A stretch of DNA of 64,000 nucleotides from Adiantum capillus-veneris (taxonomy: Eukaryota; Streptophyta; Polypodiopsida; Polypodiales; Pteridaceae), in the NCBI GenBank assembly GCA_014529385.2, contig CM043968.1:2198501-2262500 (forward strand). Direction: 5' to 3'. This document shows positions 1-10,591 of this stretch, one piece after another. The notes beneath the pieces are model-generated. The model did not search any database and was not told the DNA's origin. It saw nothing but the letters and a program-made list of their open reading frames with translations. Position 1 is the first letter of the stretch. Every line of letters begins with the position of its first letter. A program made the translations under genes and the position numbers.

Positions 1-660
1 GCATCCTATGGCCCTAGGGACATATGATCTCTCATTACAATAGAGATCAACCTATGGCCTTAGGGCTAGAGAGTGAACTAGGTGAGAATGTAAAAGGTAT
101 AAAAGAGCATCTAGGCCATTCAAGGGTACCTACACAGGCACCATGGCATCCCTATGTTCCTAGATCCATAGGATGTCTCATTATAATAATGGTAAACCCA
201 TGGCCCTTGAGATTATACATTCGCACTCTATGACCCTAGGGGAAGAGTTTGGCCTAATTGTCAATGTAAAATCTCTCAAATAGCATTTAGGCCATTCAAG
301 GGCACCTACATGGACACCATGGTAGACCTATGTCCCTAGGTCCATATGATCTCTCATTGGAAGAGAGGGCAACCTTGGCCCTTAGGTTACACATTCACAT
401 CTTATGCCACTAGCTCCATATTATCTCTCATTAGAATAGAGAGAAACCTATGGCTCTAGGGCCATAGGTGGCATAGGTATCAATGTAAAATCTCTCAAAG
501 AGCATTTAGGCCATTCAAGGGCACCTACATGAGTATCACGGTAGACCTATGCCCTAATATCATAGGATCCTTCATTACAATATTTTAAGCTCCGAAGCAG
601 TCTTCAAGATACCTACAAATTTCACTCTATGACCCTTATGCCATAGAGTAAAATGTGTTT
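1..660. repeat. Degenerate tandem repeat block
   Basis: Three diverged copies of a unit of about 175-220 bp are visible, each holding the phrases GCATTTAGGCCATTCAAGGG, a CACCTACA(C/T) stretch and CATTA(C/T)AATAGAGA-like segments (around 90-190, 265-360 and 485-590). The words CCTATGGCC and CCCTAGG recur throughout. The open frame at 24-233 lies inside these repeats and is not credible as a gene. The block may extend past the left edge. Nothing recognisable lies between it and position 850. Confidence 0.7.
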
Positions 661-849
661 TTCTTGAAGAAACCTATTATCAACTCCTTGTAGTCGAAGT
701 TGACCATGCCACCATAAGGCTTATTATATGTATTCTCAGATATTTATTAAGTTCATTTTGAGATAGAAAACTTTTCATTTGGATACTCTCTAATTTTCTT
801 CCAAGAGTGTGACAAAGCTAACAATAGGTGTCTTTTAAAACTTGTAGTC

Positions 850-1412
850 CTTCAACACAATATTGCGATTGATGAAGTTTCACATGAAATTGTTGGTACA
901 AAGGATTTTCAAGCTACCAAACCTTTTGACATTAAGGTTGACAAAGTTTCAGCTGATATTGTTGGAACAAATGATATTCAAGAAATTAAACCTTCCGAGG
1001 AAGAATCTATGGATTTCCATAGTAACCAGAGAGTTCTTGAAGAAGTTGACAAAAGTCTACAAGTTCCTAGAGGTCAACCATTGCAACCATTGGAGAAAAA
1101 TTTGAAGAGTGATGCTATGGAAGTAGAAGATTCTATGGATCTCCATAGTAGCCAGAGAGTTTAAAGAAGTTGACAAAAATCTACAAGTTCATGAAGGTCA
1201 ATCATTGCAGCCATTGGAGAAGAATGTGAAGAGCAATGCTATGGGAGTAGAAGGTGATGAAAGTTCCAAAAAATAAACAAGGTCAGAAGAATCCATCCAG
1301 AATATTTTAGTAGCTCAAGGTCTGGGAGCTGGGGTGCATGGTGATTTGGACCTTTCATCTAATGACAGAAGAAGAATCCATCCAGAACATTTTAGTAGCT
1401 CAAGATCTGGGA
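850..1412 (+). pseudogene. FCP1-like phosphatase pseudogene, 5' part
   Basis: One frame from about 864 encodes an acidic, repetitive segment in which a block with MDFHSNQRV recurs as MDLHSSQRV, with QPLQPLEKN after each. It ends in TAA after the second block (about 1162-1164), and further stops follow. The frame near 1320-1410 (GVHGDLDLSSN) is resumed after 9655, on the other side of the gypsy insertion, so this is the upstream half of the gene at 9655-10591. The DxDx(T/V) catalytic motif of HAD phosphatases was not found here. Coding status is inferred from the two-sided continuity; low-complexity N-termini give weak family evidence. Confidence 0.5.
1285..1412 (+). repeat. 85-bp tandem duplication at the gypsy insertion site
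   Basis: A segment beginning AGAAGAATCCATCCAGAA at 1285 is repeated from 1370. The second copy stops at 1412, where the gypsy LTR starts, and resumes at 9660 with GGGGTGCATGGTGATTTGG. The retrotransposon therefore landed inside the second repeat unit. Confidence 0.75.
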
Positions 1413-1814
1413 TGTTTTGGTTCATCAACACACAAAAAACTCAAATGGAATACTACTCTTGACCTCACATAACTCAAACTTTATTCAGATACAGCAAGTG
1501 ATACACAAAAGAAACATAATAGACCAAGAATAAAACTTAGAACAAAATTCAAATCCACTATATTCATCAAGAAAGAACTACAACCCATTTCAATCGGATC
1601 CATTACATGCGTAGAGTGAGCTTATATGCTTGCTTCACCTCAATATGGTTATAACAACCTCAATCTTGGAATACAACTATCTGTTAAATATCTGAGTTAC
1701 TACAATTGGACTCACCATAATCCGATCTACTACAATCTGACAAAGCATATCTGATTGCCTATCAGACTACATCCGATTGATCAGAAAATTGATATACTAG
1801 TGTGCCTGTCAACA
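1413..1814 (-). repeat. 3' LTR of the gypsy element
   Basis: A 402-bp terminal repeat running from TGTTTTGG to CTGTCAACA. It matches the right-hand LTR from about 1437 onward with scattered substitutions. Its first 30 bp do not align well with the other LTR, so one copy probably carries an indel near its inner or outer end. Confidence 0.8.
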
Positions 1815-2080
1815 CATGGTACGGTCCGGTGGTGGGTTTTTGAGAAATCCGACTCAAATCCATATATCCCTTGATTGAAAAGAATTATACAAAAACGTAA
1901 TTGAACTTAGACCACCCTAGACTGTAGAATCACGTTTAACAACATCTTGATACAGAATTTCAGATGCTGGTTCCAACATAGCATGATCTTTTAACACCTC
2001 AATCATATCTTGTATTCCAACATTTTGAACAACTTCAAACACCTGCTCAGGTTCAGCCTCCACTGGATCCTCATCAGCAC

Positions 2081-3964
2081 TTGACTTCTAAACTTTATCA
2101 TATGTCTCCAAAGTTTGGACTGACACATCAACTAACTCCTTCTACTCAGAATCTGATTTCAATAATTGTGCTTCATCCCTGTACAAACCCTGTATTTTGT
2201 ATTCCTCAAGCTGTTGTAAACAATGTTCTTTCTCCTTCTTTGCTTGGTCTATCTCCTGTAACAAATCAGCTTCATAAGTACTCACAAAACCATTTTTTAC
2301 AACTTCATAGGGATGTTTGACTATAGAAGTCAATCTCTCCCTCATAGCTTTCCAGACATCCTGCATCCCTTCCACTAGCTACTGTCTTGCCACATTTAAA
2401 TCTCCTTCATCCATAAGAACTCCAGTGACACTAATCTCTTCATGAGCTAAAACCTGTTTCTCCAATCCCTCCGAGGCTTTAACCTCTACTGCAACATTTC
2501 ATTCTCAACTTGTAATTCTGTATTTCTCACAGCTATCTGTTCTAACTAAGAATTTACCCTGCCTTCCAATTCCTTGGTCCAATCCTGTAACATATCCAAG
2601 GTTATCTTTACTTTAGCCACTTCATGATGTAGCTGCAATTTACTTTTCAATTCTTTCTGATGTGTCTCCTTCACCTCCTCCAACTCTAGTTTCAAGGCCT
2701 CTGCTAAATCCATTTTTTGTTGTAACAAGACCTGAGATACTCCTAATTCTGCTACATTCTGTAGTTGCTCTTCCATCTGCTGTATTTGATGAGTAGCAAA
2801 ACCCTACAAAGTTTTTAACATTTTGACAGCTAAAGGTACATCAAAAGTAGCAGTTTCAGATACTTTTGAAGAACTTGGACCAGCTTCAAAAAAATCCAAT
2901 GATTTAGCTACATCCTGAATAGTAGCATCCAACCTCCTCTTCTTAGGTATTGAGAAAGTTTTCCCAATCACTTTACTAGGAGTCTGAGCTTCCACCTCTA
3001 GCTCCATGAACAAGTCACCTAACATCAACTTTTGATCAGGACTAACCAAAACTTTCCTAGCTTCTTCTTTAGATTAACTAGCTGCAAGTAAGTCCTAAAA
3101 AGTCTTTACTTTTTTGCTAATGATGTAGGTACATCTGATTCCTCAGATTGTTTTCCCTGATCGAGCAGTCTTCTAACTCAATGGTCAGAGTCTTGTTAGT
3201 CACACCACCTCATCTACATCCACCCTCATAGCAAAACAAAATAATGCTGACAAAAACGCAGACAATCTGCTATTAGATTGAGTTTTCCTTTTATCAATAC
3301 TGAAAATTTCTACATGAATTCTGGCATAAACCCAATGAGTCCAACTTACCTTTCCACCACTTTTAGCAAAACACAAAGGAGCATAATTATCTTCTGACAT
3401 ATAATTATACTTTGCGAAAAAACAAACTCTTTTCAGAAACCACTTAATCTGTTTCCTTATGCATTAATCAACCTTCTTAAGCATGTAGTATTGTCTTCCT
3501 CCCTCTCTAAGACCAAATTACTTCTTTAAATGATCATCTAAACATTTAGGAGCAACTGTAACATAAGTAAAAGGTATCTGAAATACCTTAGAGATTAGCC
3601 TCAGACTCAAAGTTAGCTTCGCTGAAATTTCTCCCCCTGTTTTCCTCAGTAACTCCACCTGTGTCTTTTCATAGATGTTGGCTCTCCACTGAGCCCAAGG
3701 TAAAGTTGCAAAATCATACAAGACAATACTCTTCAACCACTGTATATTTCTGTCAGCCTGACAATCAATTTCTACTTTAAAATCTATGAAAGGGTCCATC
3801 AAACTCTGCAGCATCTTGCTGGAAGACAAAGGAGTTGCATCCTCCTCAGGTGGTAAGTCGGCTTCATGCTCCAGGTGTGAGATGTCTACCCGCCTGGTAG
3901 CTCCTTTCCTCCGCGGTTGCAACTTGCAGGGTTCCCCATGATCATCATCAAGGGAATTCGGCAT
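2081..3964 (-). pseudogene. Extra 3' ORF of the gypsy element (coiled coil)
   Basis: After the integrase, several minus-strand open segments lie end to end on the element's coding strand. The first (3964 to 3518, starting MPNSLDDDHGEP) is 148 aa and contains a charged linker and a block with WAQWRANIYEKTQVELLRK. Others at 3400-3200, 3049-2804, 2776-2546 and 2375-2142 follow. The 2776-2546 segment is rich in Glu, Lys and Leu in heptad-like spacing, typical of a coiled coil. Stops and frameshifts separate the pieces, so the ORF is broken. I do not recognise the domain. Extra ORFs in this position occur in some plant gypsy lineages and in errantivirus-like elements, but no transmembrane or fusion-type segment is evident here. 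Confidence 0.55.
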
Positions 3965-4276
3965 GGTGGGTGTGAAGAGTGAAGAAACCTTCAAAGGCTG
4001 TTGTGGGTACGTGCAGGACCGATGGACGTGATTAGTCACACAAACACACTTGCACGGGATAGTAAGTGAGGTGATTGGTCCTTCCCTCACATTCATAATA
4101 ACGTTTAGTAGAGAATAATTCTCACACAATTCAAGGCCATTTTTCAAATTCAAATGCTGTTTAAAATATCAAATGTTTCAATAAGAAGGAGTGGGATGAA
4201 AATTTATATTTTCTCACACAAATCCAACTTTTCATCCCAATCCTTTTTATTCTTCTGAACAATCTTCTTCAAAATC

Positions 4277-4830
4277 CTAATGAGTGTTTTGTTGGTACTT
4301 TGAGCCTGTAGATTTTTTGTGCATAATCATGTGAGTTTTGGTAAGCTTAGAAATAACTTCATTCAGAAAATGTGTCCCCCTATCACTTACCAACTTAGCA
4401 AGACATCCAAACCTGGTCATAATGTTGTGATATAGAAACTTAGCTACACTCTGAGCCTTATTGTCTTTTAAAACAATAGCTTCCACCACTTAGTAAAGTA
4501 ATCAATGGCAACCAAAATATATTTGCACCCTTTACTAGTAGTAGGTTTTACAAGCCCAACAAAATCCATACCCCACTTTTCAAATGGTTCCAATGGTAAA
4601 ATAGGATGATCTTCATCTTGTCCCTAGAATTAAACTAACCAAATTGCTGACATACCAAAAAACTCTTAGCATATGAATAAGCATCCTTTAATACAATAGG
4701 CTACCATAAACCAGCCTCTAAAATCTTTTTACTTGTAATGTCACTTGAAAAATGACCTCCTGCTATCCCAAAATGAGCTTCTTACAACACAGCTGACTGC
4801 TCAAAATCAAGTACACATCTCCCAATTACC
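4277..4830 (-). pseudogene. Gypsy integrase remnant
   Basis: On the minus strand a zinc-binding-like start (HFGIAGGHFSSDITSKK then ILEAGLWWP) is followed by pieces resembling the integrase core, including a last open part (4489-4277) with FLYHNIMTRFGCLAKLVSDR and GTHFLNE, which match the second catalytic Asp region (SDRGTHF). Several in-frame stops break it. It would have joined element cDNA to the host chromosome. Confidence 0.7.
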
Positions 4831-4845
4831 TGATCAATTCCTTTC

Positions 4846-5318
4846 CTATATAAGGCTCCAATAATAACCAAAAAAAGGTATGCTACTAAGAGAAAATTTC
4901 CTCCTTTGATCTATAGAAAAATCAATGGGCATGATACCATCAGTTAAGAAAATCAGCATCTGATCATACCAAGAATCAGAAATAGGACTTTGTACTTCAA
5001 ATAATTCTGCATCTAGCAAGTCATCCTGAACTCCTATAGGTTCTTCTCCAGTCTCAATCTGACTTAAACAATTAGCTATTACATGCTCTTTTCCAGTTGT
5101 ATATACAATCACAAAATAAAACTCCTATAACAGCAACATCCACCTTCCCAACCTTCCTGTAAGTAAAGGCTTCTTGATAAGATATAACAAATCTTGGTGG
5201 TCAACATGAAATATAACCCTATTGTAGAGAAGATAGTGCCTAAATTTATCAGAGCATAAACCATTCCTAAGGCTTCTCTTTCAATAACTTCATAATTCCT
5301 TTCAGCAGGAGTTAGCAC
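4846..5318 (-). pseudogene. Gypsy RNase H remnant
   Basis: Two open segments (5318-5109 and 5112-4846) follow the reverse transcriptase. The first begins LTPAERNYEVIEREALGMVY, the standard RNase H sequence downstream of gypsy RT. The second holds VYTTGKEHVIANCLSQI, matching the (G)xxNxxADxLS region, here with ANCLS in place of ADALS. The change of the Asp suggests loss of activity. A frameshift separates the segments. Confidence 0.75.
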
Positions 5319-6701
5319 CTTGCTTGCATAATAGACATGTCAGAACCATAATCTGATCTTTTCTTGCATCAAAACAGCTCCAAGAGGCATCAACAAAAAC
5401 ATGGAATGGCAATATCCAATTAGGAGGTTGCAAAATAGGAGCAAATGACAAAATCTTCTTTAGCATTTGGAATGATTTTTCTTGAGGTTCAGAACATACA
5501 AGAGCTACATGCTTTTTGGTCAAGTGGGTAAGAGGCATGCACACAATGGCCAGATATTTGATGTACCTGCTATACCATTCCACCTGAACCACAAACCTAC
5601 TCAATTCTTTAATATTGATAGGTGCGTGAGCTGATTTAATTACCTCAATCATTTTTGTATCAATGGAAATCCCTTCCTGAGATACCACATGGCCTAACAA
5701 AACACCACTTCTGACAGCCATTACACTTTTGTAAGGATTCAAAGAAAGTCTAAACATTCGACACCTTTCAAAGAACAACTTCAGATAATGGAGATGCAAA
5801 TCCCTTTTCCCAAATACTGAGAAGTCATCCACAAAAACTCTCATAAAATCCTGCAGAAAAGGCTCAAATATTTTATAAGCTGTAAAATTAAATGATAGTG
5901 GTCCATTCTTGAGACCAAAATTCATCACTGTAGATGAAAAAGCTCCCCAATCTATTATGAAGGCTGTTTTGTGTTGATCCTCCTTAGCCACTATAATCTG
6001 ATTATGCCCTGAAAAACCATCCAAAAAACTTTACATTTGCTTCCTGCTAGTGCATCCAATATGGCATCACAAAAGGGCATTGGAAATGGATCAGTGATAG
6101 TGGCTGCATTCAATTTTTTGTAGTCAACACAAACTCGAATTTGCTCATTTTTCTTGGGTACCACAATGATTGGTGATAACCATGTAGCTTCATGGATTAG
6201 TTTAATAAACCCAACTGCTAACAACTTATCAATCTCCTGCTTGACCTGTTGTGCAAAATTAGGATTTATCCTATATCTTTGCTGCACAATCGGAACTGCA
6301 TCTTCTCTCAGATTAATATGATGTTGATGCAACATTGGATCAATCCCATTGACATCTGAGTAATCCCAGGCAAATACATCATTATACTCCAATAACAACT
6401 GCAACAACTCTTGTAGAAATTTTCCATCCACATAGATACTGACCTTGACTATTTTAGGATCATCCTCAGTTCCCAAATTCAGTTCCTTCAATTCATCCTG
6501 CTGAACTCTTTTAGAGCCACCAAACCTTTTGTTGTAGATCTTCTCCACCATGTCTCTAGCATCCTTTTCTTCTTGTTCAACAGCTTCTTTTGAGCTAGAA
6601 GCTACACTCTTATCCATTAACCTGAGTATGTTGGATCCCTGGATTTCCTGACCCAAAACAAGTTCATCAACATTCTCTTCAGGTTCTTGTTCCTTTTGCA
6701 A
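5302..6701 (-). pseudogene. Gypsy reverse transcriptase, frameshifted
   Basis: The N-terminal segment (6701-5991) contains DVFAWDYSDVNGIDP, WLSPIIVVPKKN and IRVCVDYKKLNAATI. The second (6024-5302) has MDGFSGHNQI, AFIIDWGAF, the catalytic RVFVDDFSVFG (around 5820-5840) and the connection region with CSEPQEKSFQMLKKIL. The two overlap in different frames near 6000-6020, so a frameshift has broken the enzyme between the VDYKKLN and DGFSG motifs. The motif series is unmistakably gypsy RT. It would copy the element RNA into DNA in virus-like particles. Confidence 0.9.
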
Positions 6702-6720
6702 GATACCTGCAATATCAACC

Positions 6721-7508
6721 TCAAAACTGGAACAATAGTCGGATTAGCCTGCAAAAGGCTTCGTCCACCTCATCCTCCACCTCTGCAGTCAAATTAATAG
6801 ATTGGGAAAACAATGGCCTTTCTTTGCCAAGAATATGCTTTTTCCCCAACATAGGAATAGTGAGTACATGTTTACCCTTGCTAAGAACCACCTGATTCTC
6901 ACCCCAATCTTGTTTTACCTTGGCTAACCTGAACCAAGGCATTCCAAAAAACATTTCATAAGAAGCATCTCCTTCCTTCATCCTTAGTACTACAAAATTA
7001 ACTCGAAACTGCATAACTGCAATCTAAATGGAAGAGTTTCTCAAAATACCCACAGGCTCAACCCTTCTTTGCTCTTCCATTTAGACTTGAAAAGGTGCTG
7101 GTTCCAACTTCCCCAAGCCCATTGTAAGATACAATGACTCAGGTAAAATACTGACTCCAATCCTCCATCCAATAGTACCTCATCAAATACCTTGTCTTGT
7201 AAGATAACTTTAATCACAGAAACTACAAAATCCACATTAGAAGGATGAATTGTGTTCATAGCAGGTTCCCCCATTTGCTGAGTTGGAACTTCATAGTGCT
7301 CACCCAATAGTTTATGAAACAACCTGTCTTTAAAGGCTAGAACTATAGAAAGCATCTGATCCAAAGATAAATGTAAAGGAGACTTAATCTGATCCAAAGA
7401 TAAATGTAATGGAAAATTAATGAGTACCTTAAACCAATCAGGTATAGATACTTCAACCCTTTGCTGGTGTTGTTGTGGTTCATTGGAAGAATCAGAATTA
7501 TCCTCCAA
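6721..7508 (-). pseudogene. Gypsy aspartic protease region
   Basis: The minus-strand segment 7508-7041 holds FDEVLLDGGLESV, corresponding to the LLDGGSGVN active-site loop of plant gypsy proteases with the second half altered. The next segment (7014-6721) has EMFFGMPWFRLAKVKQDW, matching the LGRPWL...A...W strand of the same fold. A frameshift lies between them. A short internal duplication (SLDQIKSPLHLSLDQM) is visible near 7370-7400. Confidence 0.65.
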
Positions 7509-7796
7509 AATCTAATGCTACTGCTCCTTTTGAACATGCTTATGCACCCGATCTTGTACCCCTTTCTACTGCTCCTAGTCAATAGGACCCTTGGCCTTAG
7601 AACTTGTTACAACCAATACCTCAATCTCTTGCTCCAAGTGTTCTAGATTATTGCAACTAATTTCCTCCTCTTCATAATCCTCAATCTATACTACTAAATC
7701 GGATCCAATTTTTGGTCCTTGATAAATCAAAATATCAATGATAATAACATTAGCTTGTTCCTAAGGTTGATTTTGGGGAGGTTGTGGAGGACCTGC

Positions 7797-8916
7797 TTAC
7801 TGGTTCTGCTGATTAAAAGAAACAACTGGAATACCTCTCACTTCTCTATATTTTACCCATAATGCACAACGAAGTCCAACCCAATGATTAGGATCACCAG
7901 AGTAAACACAAGGCATCACCTCTTGGGGTCTTCTTTGATTGTTGTCTTGGTTTCTGCCAGGTGCTCCCTGATTTCCCTGATCAGGTGGTCTGCTTTTGAA
8001 TGGAGCCACTTGACTAGCCTCAGCTGAAGTAGTACCTCTCCCAGTATTAGAAAGTGGTTTATTTCTCTTCTTTTGATTATACCAACACTGAGCAGTTGTA
8101 TGATTATACTTCTCACAAATTTCACAGTACCTTTTCTCTTTAGGAGCAATTACTGAATATCCAATACTCTTTAATTATTGAATCAAATCTATTATCGAAA
8201 CATGTCTTATCTTTCTTTTTCTTATCAGGAGTCTTTTTCTTCTTCTTCTGATCCTCCTCATCAGATGAATTCTCTGAATCAAATTTGGAAGAAGAATTTG
8301 TATATGAACCAGAACTAAATTCAAAATCCTTGCTTCCTCTTTTGCTAGACTTAGTCATACCAAGTCTTTTCTCAACTCTGAATGCAGCCTATAACAAGTC
8401 ATTAAAATCACCTGCAATATCAATACTGGCCATAGCATTCTTAAGACCACTCCTTCAACCTTTCAAAAAATAGCAAGCTAACATCTCATCAGTGGGTCTT
8501 TTATTACCCTGTAATGTTTCAACAAAAATCCTCAATTTCTGAGCAAAATCCTCCACAAGCATGGTACCTTGTTTGATACGATGCAGTTTTCTCAAAATGT
8601 TTGTAGGAGTTTTCTCCTTTTTGAACCTTTGTAAAAAGGATTCTCTAAGTGCATTATAAGTAGCAAAGTGATCCATACCATATAGGCTAAACCAACCCAT
8701 GGCCTTACCTTTCAATGTAGCTATAAATTGTTGTAATTTGATAGGATCCGTGTACATCATCTGATATCCACTAGCTTGCCATCTTGTTTCAAATTGTGCC
8801 ACATGACAATCTGTATCTTCCTTAGACTTTCCTCTTAACTTTGTTGCTTTAATCTGTGGATTAGGAGGTGGTTGGGCCATGGGGATAGGATTTGGGATTC
8901 TTGTAGGTCTTTGCAT
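7797..8916 (-). pseudogene. Gypsy gag with CCHC zinc knuckle
   Basis: The segment 8916-8455 is a Retrotrans_gag domain: KGKAMGWFSLYG, YNALRESFLQRF and IKQGTMLVEDFAQKL are conserved-type strings. A Ser/Lys-rich linker follows (8358-8140). A zinc knuckle at 8126-8085 reads CEICEKYNHTTAQC, a proper CX2CX4HX4C. A further Cys-rich piece (7920-7860) is knuckle-like but imperfect. Frame changes separate the parts. Gag would package the element RNA. Confidence 0.85.
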
Positions 8917-9185
8917 GTTATAGCAACCCTCAATGGGTCAAAGTGGAGTTTTCTTCTACTTCTCGCCAAGTCCTGTCAAGAGTAACGCCCCAACAAATTG
9001 CCTCACTACCCTTCCCTCTGCTGCACCAAAACTCTCCACACCAAAATTAAACAGTGGTTCTTTAGGTTGTGGATCAATTCCATCATCATGAGGAATAACA
9101 TCATAATGAAATGGATCTATGTTGCCTGCTCTGGCTTGATCCCTCATGTAATATATGCGAGAGAATCTCCTATCCCTCTCGAACA

Positions 9186-9654
9186 TGCATCATCCCAAAA
9201 AAACATCCATAAGCACAATACAAAACAACTTCTTACGACCTCAAAAAAGAAAACTAGAGAGAAAATAGAGAAAACTAAACTGGAATACTGCTCTTGACCT
9301 CACATAACTCAAACTATATTCAGATATAGCAAGTGATACACAAAAGAAACGTAACAGAGCAAGAATATAACTCAAAACAAAATTCAGATCCACTATATGC
9401 ATCAAGAAAGAGCTACAACCTCAACCCATTTTAGTCGGATCCATTACATGCGTAGAGTGAGCTTATATGCTTGCTTCACCTAAATATGGTTATAACAACC
9501 TCAATCTTGGAATACAACTATCTGTTAAATATCATATTTACTACAATCCAACTAACCATAATCCGATCTACTATAATCCGACAAAGCATATCGACTGACT
9601 ATCATACTACATCAGATTGATCAACAAACTGACATACTAGTGTGCCTGTCAACA
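9186..9654 (-). repeat. 5' LTR of the gypsy element
   Basis: The outer end at 9654 (CTGTCAACA) is firm. Similarity to the left LTR is clear from about 9273 (ACTGGAATACTGCTCTTGACC) to the end. The inner boundary is placed near 9186 at a TG, but this part is diverged and the true start could be anywhere between 9186 and 9273. Confidence 0.65.
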
Positions 9655-10591
9655 TGGGAAATGGGGTGCATGGTGATTTGGACCTTTCATCCAATGGTGA
9701 CTACAATAGTGAGCTTGGGTGGATTTCTTTTGAGACGATGCTAGCACAAGTACAAAAAAATGAAGATCTTAAAGTTTCAACATGAGTATATGTTTTACAA
9801 CCAAGATGCATTGAGTTTTTAATGACTCTACTTAGTAATTTTAATGTTGGGATATGGTCAGCTGTTAATGAGGAGGCCGGAGAAAAGTTTCCATTCTTTA
9901 TGATTTGGGGACAAAGCCAATGTCAATCATGTGAAGAATCAAGAATCACTCACCCAGATAATCTAGGAGTAGAATCACTTTTCAAATCATTGGCTGTTGC
10001 ATCAATAAAATTTGGGATTGATGCAAAAAGAATGCTTCTAGTAGATGATGCACCATCAAAGGATGTGTTAATCCTGCATTGAATTGTATTTTTCTGCCAT
10101 CATTCAATGTTGATGAGGAGGATAATATCCTCCTTGGGAATTTATTGTCGTATATGCAAGCTCTTCATCAGGTCAATGACATTCACATAGTTACAAGTTC
10201 TTGTTTATATGGACAAGCACCCATAGTGCAAGGACATGAACTTTATAATCATGTTCACAAGGTCGTTGTAGAGTGGGAAGAGAAAAATTTGGTTTATCTA
10301 GGGAGAAAATACTCCTCATGCAGACTATCAAAAGCTTTCCGTCCTCTTGACGATGAAAAAGGTGCAACATCTAGCGGTAGTGGAATTTCCACTCAAAGTC
10401 ATAACATGAAAACCCTAACAATTGATCAAGAAAAAATGAGACTTTTGAAGAGTATGAAACCTTTATCATCCTTACAAGATATTGATGCAATTATTCCTGC
10501 TCAAAAATTGGGATACGAGGAGCATGCTATCAAAGTACATGAGGCCAAGAATTATATAAAACAATTAAAGATTCAGTATAATCTCAAATAA
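9655..10591 (+). pseudogene. FCP1/HAD-like phosphatase pseudogene, 3' part
   Basis: After the retrotransposon the reading GVHGDLDLSSNGDYNSELGW resumes the interrupted gene. A TGA follows at about 9783. Then LQPRCIEFLMTLLSNFNVGI leads into WS, MIWGQSQCQS and RMLLVDDAPSKDVL: the FCP1-homology (NIF) fold, where LLVDDAPSK matches the late HAD motif that holds Mg2+. At about 10070 one base is missing (TTAATCCT where TTAAATCCT would stay in frame), and the frame shifts to PALNCIFLPSFN and runs to a TAA at 10589. The N-terminal DxDx(T/V) catalytic box is absent, so the copy lacks its nucleophile. Members dephosphorylate proteins such as the RNA polymerase II tail; no function is expected of this copy. 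Confidence 0.65.

Larger units (their letters stand above)
1413..9654 (-). mobile_element. Ty3/gypsy LTR retrotransposon, full-length but decayed
   Basis: The outer ends are TG at 1413 and CA at 9654. They are flanked by the same 5 bp, TGGGA, at 1408-1412 and 9655-9659, as expected of an integrase-made target duplication. Similar LTRs lie at both ends: the phrase from GGATCCATTACATGCGTAGA through AATACAACTATCTGTTAAAT is shared. Reading on the minus strand, the order is gag, protease, reverse transcriptase, RNase H, integrase, which is the gypsy order, followed by an extra ORF of about 1.9 kb before the 3' LTR. All ORFs carry stops or frameshifts, so the copy cannot act by itself. The RT has an FVDD active-site box. 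No convincing tRNA primer site was found next to the right-hand (5') LTR. Confidence 0.9.
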
